Source of the DNA: Azolla caroliniana
Lineage: Eukaryota; Polypodiophyta
NCBI GenBank assembly: GCA_043228905.1
Contig: JBHGNT010000021.1
Coordinates: forward strand, 1,798,001 to 1,862,000
Direction of reading: 5' to 3'
DNA: 64,000 nt
Numbering within the stretch: position 1 is the stretch's first letter; the number at the start of each line of letters is the position of its first letter. The notes beneath the pieces were generated by a model. That model did no database searches. It was given only the letters and a program-made list of their open reading frames with translations, and was not told where the DNA came from. The position numbers were made by a program, and so were the translations under genes. Shown one piece after another: positions 23,701-31,190 of this stretch.

Positions 23701-24551
23701 AACCCTGACTTCATTGTTTTTTCAATACTATATAATTTGGAGGATGAGCCATTTAATCAAGTGATTTCTTTGTCCATTGTAGGACCAGTGAAAAATAAGA
23801 AATCATGGGAATCATTAAATTTTTGCACCATTTTGGGTCATGTAGTGAATGGCCAAGACTGAGACTTCCAATAAATAGCTTTAGGCTAAGAATGTGCCCG
23901 ATATCCAAGTCAAAAATTTGATAGTGTAATACATTAACATTAATAGGGTAACATATGTGGCAACAAACATTAACTTATTTTAAAATTTTGGTGATGCTAT
24001 TTAAGATGAACCAAAATATTTCAGAGGACCGGCTAAGCACAAACTTACAGCCGATTAATGTATAATCCTGAGGCCAAGGATGGCTCTCACTCACTCATTC
24101 TCTCTATCTAATTCACTTTACTTGACTACAAGATCATTGTGAGCTCTCACACAGGTAAAAAAAGAAGTTTTAACACTAATCATATGTAGGTACCTCTTCA
24201 GAGAAACTTTTGTGATAATGTCACCACTATATAGAAAACGGAGAGGGAGACAGGGAGAGAAAGAGAAGGAGGAAGTAAAAGAAAAAGGAGAAGGTCGCGA
24301 ATAAATACCTGATGCATTCTGATAGTAGGGCGTCCCACGGGGCTACTGGATGCAGACGGATCATCTCCTACTGCCACAAAACTAGCAACGGACTGATGAT
24401 CTGAAGAAGACAAAGAAACACGCAGAAGATCGGACGCAATGAGACCTGCATCTTCAGCGGACGTAGGAGGAGGAGGATGAGATGGGGGACCATCAGACCA
24501 GCTGAAAAGATCGAAGGTAGAAGCTCCCCCTGGAGGTCTTCGAGCTGCCAT
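20717..24551 (-). CDS. DUF4057-family protein with Jupiter/HN1-like motifs
   Basis: Five coding exons on the minus strand: 24551-24309, 22386-22313, 22103-21968, 21405-21088 and 20992-20717. They join in phase to give 348 residues with a TAA stop. The start ATG 24551 gives MAARRPPGGASTFDLFSWSD, matching the family's conserved N-terminal DLxxWS block. Three modules follow, each opening with PAGG(L/R)S-x-I-(S/T)FG at an exon start, with (T/V/S)G(S/N)xIF motifs (GSGIFG, GSDIFG, GNNIF, GNDIFA). The last residues are KKPPGGESSLSLV, the usual C-terminus. The family is plant-specific and of unknown biochemical function in my knowledge. The PPGG-S, NIF and C-terminal PPGGxSSL motifs resemble animal HN1/Jupiter microtubule-associated proteins, which is an inference from motif order. 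Intron 1 is long (1.9 kb) and contains a LINE fragment, a SINE-like element and a local duplication. A 500-bp tetranucleotide array lies just upstream. Confidence 0.93.
22372..22610 (-). repeat. 119-bp tandem duplication including the exon 2 acceptor
   Basis: AAGACC(G/A)CCTGCAGG at 22372 recurs at 22491, and about 119 bp aligns between the copies. The first copy includes the 5' end of exon 2 of the DUF4057 gene and its splice acceptor. A weaker partial third copy lies at about 22776-22850. The second copy keeps a TCCTGCAGGTGG sequence but its AG acceptor has become ATCC, so it is probably not used. Confidence 0.8.
22855..22960 (+). repeat. SINE-like element with pol III B-box-like sequence
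   Basis: The segment contains GGTTCGACCC (about 22867-22876), close to the tRNA B-box consensus, then TGGGTTAGGCCCCGTCTCAT and GGTCTCCCATGGACGTTA, and ends in CT-rich text. 26037-26133 is a diverged relative. I do not see a convincing A box, so it is probably 5' truncated. It lies in intron 1 of the DUF4057 gene. Confidence 0.45.
23260..23910 (-). pseudogene. LINE reverse transcriptase 3' fragment inside intron 1
   Basis: Minus-strand text near 23870-23840 (GGAAGTCTCAGTCTTGGCCA) matches the equivalent point of the large LINE at 56623-56645, and further down there are WTKKSLD-like and GG-x-x-x-x-x-G...ALLAKKVF frames. Many stops interrupt it. It shares the transcriptional orientation of the host gene. 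Confidence 0.5.
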
Positions 24552-24775
24552 GTCTTCTTTCTTCTGTAAGGTTGCTCTTTCTTTGATTCTCCTTCTCTCG
24601 CGATCCGTGATCTTCTTGCTTTGCTCTTCTTAAGAAGCTGGGAGCATTGGAGAGGGACTGAACCTGAGCTACCTAGGGTTTCTCCTTCTCCTTCTTCTTC
24701 TTCTTCAACACGCAGGCAGGCACCGAAGAGGATCGAGCAGCAGTAGAGTACAGAGCTCACTCCTCTGTTTTATGT
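24552..24775 (-). promoter_or_regulatory. 5' UTR / promoter region of the DUF4057 gene
   Basis: Between the start codon and the ATAC array lie about 220 bp that are more GC-rich than the intergenic DNA. On the sense strand they contain GAAGAAG-rich text. No clear TATA box was seen. The transcription start is not determined. Confidence 0.35.
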
Positions 24776-24782
24776 CTGTAGC

Positions 24783-25275
24783 CAATACATACATACATAC
24801 ATATAATGCATACATACATATAATACATACATACATACATACATACATACATACATACATACAATACAATACAATACATACATACATACAATACAATACA
24901 TACATACATACAATACAATACAATACAATACATACAATACAATACATACAATACAATACATACAATACAATACATACAGTACATACACACACACACACAC
25001 ACACATACATACATACATACATACATACATACATACATACATACATACATACATACATACATACATACATACATACATACATACATACATACATACATAC
25101 ATACATACATACATACATACATACAATACAATACAATACAATACATACACACACACACACACACACACACATTCATACAATACATACACACACATACATA
25201 CAATACATACAATACAATACAATACAATACAATACAATACAATACATACAGTACATACATACATACATGATACAT
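24783..25275. repeat. Large (ATAC)n / (AATAC)n / (AC)n compound microsatellite
   Basis: About 490 bp made of ATAC, AATAC and AC units. The central block (about 25008-25122) is an uninterrupted run of roughly 29 ATAC units. Very long open frames on both strands, rich in Cys/Tyr/Met/Val or in Ile/His/Thr, are artefacts of the repeat. It ends roughly 230 bp upstream of the DUF4057 start codon. Confidence 0.97.
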
Positions 25276-25406
25276 ACATATATCTTTCTTATGTACATAT
25301 CTCTCTCTTCCGAGGCACCTCTTAGAGAGCGCATATGATCTAAACTTGGTCCGCCAACACACCGTCGAATCCAAAGTGTAACCTCCATGATCTCTCTTGC
25401 TTGTGA

Positions 25407-25628
25407 TCAAGACATTCCCATGTGTTGGTTGGTACCCCCCCCCCCCCCCCCCTCTGCCCAAAAGTGTTGTGCCATATGAGCTAAATGTATTCCCTCCCAA
25501 GTGTCACTTCCAGATGGCAAAAATTGTCGAATGTACCAAGGATGCCTTTCGTGATACCTCGCCTTGATGTCAAAGATGGCCATGCCAACTTTGTGGCTTG
25601 CCCCTAGGCCAAGGGCGAGACACATCAA
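25407..25628 (-). other. Unassigned coding-like fragment
   Basis: A 73-codon minus-strand frame has balanced composition (GASHKVGMAIFDIKARYHER, then HPWYIRQFLPSGSDTWEGIH) until it runs into an 18-base C homopolymer (25435-25452) that becomes poly-Gly. I do not recognise the family. A retrotransposon fragment is the most likely explanation. Confidence 0.25.
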
Positions 25629-26036
25629 TCCTCAAAGTTGGATAAAAGTCCACATGGATTTGGTTAAAGTAAAGCACATGAATGCACCACATTGCCATAC
25701 CCAACTTAGAAGTTTAGGATGTTAGAGACAAGATATAGGGGCAAATAAAGTCATGTAATTCCACCTTCTAGTTAGGCACATGACACACATGAAAATTTAA
25801 GAGATGGAATCTAGAAAGTACTCGAGTTGCACACCGATGACATGCTCATGAGAGTGCTCTCTGCCCTAAGCATACGAAGTAAGTATCTTGCGAAAATGCT
25901 TGAGTCACTTGTAGGTACACCCATTGTTCCAAGAAATCAGACTTTCTTGTAAGAGTATTTTGGGACCTCCATAATCAATGTTTTTTCCCTTTTGAGGACA
26001 TTAAAATGACATTGTGAGAGATGCACACCCCAAACC

Positions 26037-26133
26037 CAAAGTTTGATCCTTGCATTAGGTTAAACCTTGTCTGATAAATCAAATTTTATTTCCCATTGAC
26101 ATTAGCAATGTACTTATGCATTTCTCTCTTTAC
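26037..26133 (+). repeat. SINE-like element, diverged copy
   Basis: Aligns with 22866-22960 over GTT(C/T)GA(C/T)CCT, then GGTTA and TCCCAT(G/T)GAC, ending in CTCTCTTT. Its B-box-like part has decayed to GTTTGATCC. Confidence 0.35.
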
Positions 26134-26339
26134 TACATGTGAGTAGTGACAAATTTTATCAAGGTGTTTGGCATTATTAAGACATTGGATGTTGGCGTTT
26201 GGTGCATTATGCTTGAGAGTGTGATAGTTGATAACTCATGGGCATTTGACGAAATAAACAAAAACTTAAACACAAGTAAGGAATACCCATAACTGTAACC
26301 ACATTTTGTTGTTTTGAAGTTGATCCCTAGCTATAATTG

Positions 26340-27440
26340 AAAAGCATTACACATATGGTGTTTGTCCTTTTAAAAATTTAAAATACATTTTGTGGAGGGT
26401 CCCCAAAATGATCACTCTCTTACTTTTTATACCATGGAATGTGTTGCCATATGGGGAGAGTGAAATTTGTGGTATTTTATGTAGAAAGTTTAATTTGTAA
26501 AGCCAAGTTTTGAGGATAAATGTAGTGAACATGAATGCTTTTCATAGAGTTGTTGTATCACATGCACTAATAATGTGTATTGGTCTCCAACCATTGAAAA
26601 GGCAAGCAATATTGATTTAGTAGACAAAGTTGCAGTGCACAATGATCTGAGACGAAAACACATGAATGCTTTTCATTACTACTGGTGTACCACATGCAAA
26701 GGTAGTGTATTGCTTTCCAACTCGTGAAGGTTAATTTGTAAATGCCACGTAGTCAAGCAAATGTTTTTAGTGTGCATTATCTCATCTACAAGAAACACGT
26801 GAACATTTTTTTATCAAAGTTGGCACATCACATGCAATGCTTTTGTATGGATTTGAGTTCTCGGATTGTGTAAAAAGGAATTTGTAAAGCCATGTAATTA
26901 GGAGACAATTTGTTTTTGTACATCACTCAAAAATTGTGGCTAGTCCAAAAACCATGAATGGCTTTTATTGACATTGTCGAATAAAGGCGTGTTGTTTTTC
27001 CAACACTTAGTTTATGGCTTTTAATGTTATGCTAGACATTGAACATAATTCCATTTCTTTAGGAGAAAATTGAAGATCAATTTCAAATTAAACGCATGGC
27101 CAGTTTCCTTCAAATATGATTGTTTTAACTCTTGGGTATTGGAAACCAAATATTTTCAGCTGTAAAGCCTGTTTTTTGCAATTAAGTGCCATGGCTCAAG
27201 ACCTTATATCAAATTAAAGTGTTATTGTTTTCAACCTAGAGCATGAAATTGTAAAATCCGTAAATGCACGATCTCAAAGTAAACATGAATTCTTTGTTCA
27301 AAATGATACTCTTTTTAACCATTGGATGATGGAAACAATGTTTTTTGAAAGCCATATGAAAAATTTGTGTGGTTGTGGAAATTGGAATTATGAAGCCATC
27401 TTATTAGAGAGAATCATATTAGTTTACGATGTACATCATC
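26340..27440. repeat. Diverged tandem array, period about 140 bp
   Basis: The phrase TTGTAAAGCCA or a close variant recurs at about 26495, 26736, 26884, 27162, 27250 and 27388. Several copies are preceded by a CATGAATGCTTTTCAT block (26530, 26660, 26950) and by CACATGCAA-type text. Spacing fits one or two units of about 140 bp. No coding frame is supported. It resembles an old satellite or internal LTR repeat. Confidence 0.5.
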
Positions 27441-27845
27441 CCAAACTAAGGATAAGCATACAACACATGGAATGGAATTAATTGTGGCATAGATTGGACA
27501 ACATATGATACTCGCAAAAACATTGAGGCACCCCAATAGACCTAATTGCAACAAGACAATTCATATATGTACATGTTGGAATAGCACAAACTGGGATTCA
27601 AACAGGCTTCCAACCCATGTCCGTCTCGCCAAGCATTCTTCTTGTGAGCATCTATGTTTCTTTTGTGCTAACATTTGCATGTGAATTGCCAAGCTATCAT
27701 ACTAGGGCTTAAAACATGATATTTTATATTCAACCCATCGATTCTCGACAAACATAAATTTACAAACCATATTTTTGGAAATATGAGTTAGTTCACATGA
27801 CTTTAAACTAAAACATGGAACACTTTTCACAATGAAGATAGGATT

Positions 27846-28150
27846 TGTTGAGAATCAAACTCAACTTCACTAGTGTGGGAACACACCCTAGTGTGTGAAT
27901 ACCCCACCACCTACTATAGTAACTAGTGTGTTATAGAATCTTATAGTTCTATGACACATATTAAGTGTAGTTAAGACTCCACCTCTCTTTAGTTAAGTGG
28001 TGGTGGTAGAAAGAGAATAATGGGAAGGTGATTATATAAGTGCTCTCTCACCTCCCTTGTAAGGTTGTTGGTTACTCTTGTATTCTGCTCCTTGTTAATA
28101 CAATTTTTACTTGCGTTTTCTATATACGTTGAGCTCTCTCTATTTCTCTG
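27846..28150 (+). repeat. 5' LTR of the copia element
   Basis: Starts TGTTGAGAATC and is over 90% identical by eye to 30668-30972. It contains a TATA box at about 28033-28040 and AATACAATTTTTAC text near the presumed polyadenylation zone. The right edge is set where identity with the other LTR ends and is uncertain by tens of bases. Confidence 0.8.
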
Positions 28151-28389
28151 TGTCTAAGCCTAAGTTCACAAAGAACCGACCGATCACTGTAGCAGCAACC
28201 TGCATAGTTCGTATCACAGGCATAGTTCCTAATATTCGCGTATGTCCAATTTACTGGACGTACGCGAACGTTTGCAAACGTACGCGTATGATACGCGATA
28301 TTCGTTTGGCTTTTTTTTTTTGGCTTTTTTTTAGTTTTTTTAATTTTTGATATTCATAATATTTTGTGAATAGAAGTGACATCTGACAC

Positions 28390-28609
28390 ACATACACACA
28401 CACACACTCTCTCTCTCTCTCACACGAGAACTGACAGATTTTCTCTCTCTACAAAATCTAGATATCTAATATACATATTACATACTCCCTCACACAGACA
28501 AAACCCATAGCTCCTCTCTCTCTCTCTCTCTCTCTCTAGAGTCTAGATATACACTCAATCACTGTCTCCTCACACATGCAAAACAGGGCTTCTCTCTCTA
28601 GACCACACA

Positions 28610-28654
<45 letters not shown>

Positions 28655-28690
28655 CCTCAAACACACACACACACACACTATGTACACCAT
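28390..28690. repeat. (CT)n and (AC)n microsatellites in the copia leader
   Basis: Several CT tracts (about 28408-28422, 28515-28538, 28612-28652) and AC tracts (about 28390-28407, 28661-28678) lie between the 5' LTR and gag. This is an unusual expansion in an untranslated leader. Confidence 0.9.
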
Positions 28691-28829
28691 ATACACCATA
28701 TGTATATATAATATATCTATGTACCGCGTATGGATTTCAATCATACTTGGAGCCTTTTCACGTATGAGTATGATACGAATATTGGCGTTTGAGTATGACA
28801 CGAATGGGACGTATGGCTAGAACTATGAT

Positions 28830-29700
28830 CACAGGGAAGCCGAAGAAGAATCACGATGAATACTAAGATGGGAAGCGCTCTTCCTACCGAGAAACTTGGG
28901 AATACAAGATGCACCAATACCTTGTCGGCCAATGCTATTGGGGCTACATCGAAGGAGCACAAGAAACAAATGCCAACCCGACACACGCAAACTATCTAGC
29001 CTGGGAGTAGGCTGCGAGATGTGTGTTGTACTGCCTTGCATCATGCGTACATGATCACATGCTCGACTACATTCAAGAGGCAAAAACGTCAAAGGAGGTG
29101 TGGGGGAACCTCAAGAAAATCTTCGTGGCCAATATTGTTGCTCGCAAGCTTCAACTTTGCCAAGAATTGAACAATATTCAATAGAGGGACATGTCAATCG
29201 GCAACTACACCTTGAAGATCAAGGAGTTGTGCGACGCCTTCGGGTCGATCAATGTCAGCATTGACGACGATGAAATGGTGCAAATATGCCTCGGAGGCTT
29301 GGCACCTCGGGTCGGTGCAATAAGGTCGGCCGTTCTCACAAGACAGAATCCTCCCTCCTTATTCGATCTCCAGTCAATGTTATTGGTCGAAGAAAACCAC
29401 GTCTGAACGATGAGCAATGTGCAAGAGGGACACATGCTCTATTCGAACTCGGATGGAGGAAGAGGACGAGTCGTGGCAGAAGAGGCCGATTCGGGCAAGG
29501 CTGACACAACCAAATGCAGTCCCAAGAGCACAATTCCTACTATCGACAAGTTGTCACGAACGCACGAGGAGGAGCCTCGGGTAGAAGGGGGAGCAATCAT
29601 GTCGGACCAGCTGACAGAACAACTCCGTCCAATGCAGATATTGTGGCAAATTCGACCACTACGAGGTAGAGTGTCAGAAAAAGAAAAGTGAGACAACATT
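28830..29700 (+). pseudogene. Copia gag (UBN2-type) with CCHC knuckle, broken
   Basis: The frame reads WEYKMHQYLVGQCYWGYIEG, later SKEVWGNLKKIF and then CLGGLAPR, which is the copia Gag pattern. In-frame stops occur at about 29008 (TAG), 29182 (TAG) and 29404 (TGA). A zinc knuckle CRYCGKFDHYEVEC (CX2CX4HX4C) appears in a shifted frame at about 29640-29681. Gag would form the virus-like particle; this copy cannot. Confidence 0.7.
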
Positions 29701-29814
29701 CACGAGCCGACAACTCACAAATTACGCCTCAAATTCCAACTACGACGATCGTGGCGGAATGTTCCTGATGCGACATAGAGCAATTCGATGATGAAATCGT
29801 GTTCGACCAGCACC

Positions 29815-29892
29815 TCTAGTTCCGAAGATGTATGGTTTGTCGATTTGGGTGCATCAAATCACATGACGTCTCATGCAGATTGGTTCTGAGAA
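29815..29892 (+). pseudogene. Copia protease remnant
   Basis: The frame gives DVWFVDLGASNHMT and then HADW before a TGA. The catalytic D-(S/T)-G-A triad reads D-L-G-A here, so the aspartic protease active site is altered as well as truncated. Confidence 0.6.
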
Positions 29893-30012
29893 CTCTGAAA
29901 AGCCGATCGACCCGGCTATGTTGAAACTGGGGATGACACAATACACCACATTCAGCATGTCGGCAATGTCCCGTTCGGCGAAGAGGGTAATCAGACCTAC
30001 ATAAAAAATGTC

Positions 30013-30660
30013 TTGCATGTTCCAACAATAATGAAGAATCTGGTCTCATTCGGCCAGATCGTGGAACAAGGCATGCAAGTTCGGTTCAACGATGGAGGAT
30101 GTTTCATCGAAAAGGAAGGACAAATTATCGCGCGTTGTCGAAGAGAAGGCCGAATGTTCACCCTTGCCTCTCACGAGATGAAATCGGCAATGTATGCCAA
30201 GGGCCATAAAGCCGGCACCGACATAGAGTTGTGGCACAAACGAATCGACCACATCAATCTCCAAAAGCTCAAAGGGATGCAGTCGAAAAGAGTCGTCATC
30301 GGACTCTCGAATTTTACTGAAAAGGAGATGGCAGGTGTATGCGAAGCCTGCCAATTCGGGAAACAACATCGACAACTGTTCCCAAAAGTGAGGAACCTGA
30401 ACAAAGGGACCCTGGATGTAGTACATTAAGACGGCTCAGACGGAAACATTCGGTGGTTGTCGATATTATGTCACGTTCATCAACGACTTCTCCAGGCATA
30501 CCTGGATTTACCCTACGTGGCAAAATAGCGAAGTGTTCGGACACTTCCAAAAGTTTAAGAATGAAGTCGAAAAGGCAACTGGTCGGCATGTCCGATGCCT
30601 TTGATCAGATGGCAATAGCCGAATCGAACCAACTTTTCGGCGTCCGGAAGTTGCGTTTGA
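30013..30660 (+). pseudogene. Copia GAG-pre-integrase and partial integrase
   Basis: The first 138 codons (30013-30429) contain ELWHKRIDHINLQKLKGMQ and VCEACQFGKQHRQLFP, the HHCC zinc domain in front of copia integrase. It ends in a stop. The next frame resumes with RYYVTFINDFSRHTWIYP, the start of the integrase core. The region ends at the 3' LTR before the remaining catalytic acidic residues, so the enzyme would be inactive. Confidence 0.7.
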
Positions 30661-30667
30661 AGGGGCG

Positions 30668-30972
30668 TGTTGAGAATCAAACTTAACTTCAGTAGTGTGG
30701 GAACACACCCTAGTGTGTGAACACCCCACCACCTACTATAGTAACTAGCGTGCTATAGAATTTTATAGTTCTATGACACATATTATGTGTAGTTAAGACT
30801 CCACCTCTCTTTAGTTAAGTGATGGTTGTAGAAAGAGAATAGTGGGAAGGTAACTATATAAGTGCTCTCTCACCTCCCTTGTAAGGTCGTTGGTTATTCT
30901 TATATTTTTCTCCTTGTTAATACAACTTTTACTTGCGCTTTCTATATATGTCAAGCTCTCTCTATTTCTCTC
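30668..30972 (+). repeat. 3' LTR of the copia element
   Basis: Direct repeat of 27846-28150, preceded by a purine-rich GAAGGGG stretch that could be what is left of the polypurine tract. Confidence 0.8.
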
Positions 30973-31028
30973 CTTCTCACATACAGACATATCAGTTCCG
31001 TTGCACATAATCACTCTCGTTTATTTAC

Positions 31029-31190
31029 AATGTTAATTGCCACTTGTTCCACTAGCTTTGAGTGTGACATTCTTGCTCAATAGATCTCCTTCACTTCAAA
31101 CCAAATTATAATAATGCAATTCCCTAGTTTTTCTATCGCAAAATCACTCCCTTTGAGCACTCAATCTCCCTTTTAGAACAAAAAGAGTTT
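31029..31190 (+). repeat. Dispersed repeat of about 160 bp, copy 1
   Basis: Contains CACTAGCTTTGAGTGTGACA and CTTGCTCAATAGATCTCCTT, matching 32467-32625 at a constant offset of 1438 bp. Copy 1 starts only about 57 bp after the copia 3' LTR. Identity unknown; possibly the end of another retroelement. Confidence 0.7.

Larger units (their letters stand above)
27846..30972 (+). mobile_element. Internally deleted Ty1/copia retrotransposon with two LTRs
   Basis: LTRs of about 305 bp (27846-28150 and 30668-30972) both begin TGTTGAGAATCAAACT and stay aligned at a constant offset of 2822 bp, so no net indel separates them. Each has a TATATAAGTG box (28033 in the left copy). Between them lie broken gag, protease and integrase regions in the usual copia order. 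The element then jumps from the integrase core straight to the 3' LTR, so reverse transcriptase and RNase H are missing. A decayed tRNA-Met-type primer site is visible near 28209-28226 (GTATCACAGGCAT). It is non-autonomous and appears dead. No target duplication is evident. Confidence 0.85.

Noticed and set aside
24757-25500. Open frames of up to 247 codons rich in Cys, Val, Met and Tyr or Ile, His and Thr
   Set aside because: They are translations of the ATAC/AC microsatellite on both strands and have no splice or domain support.
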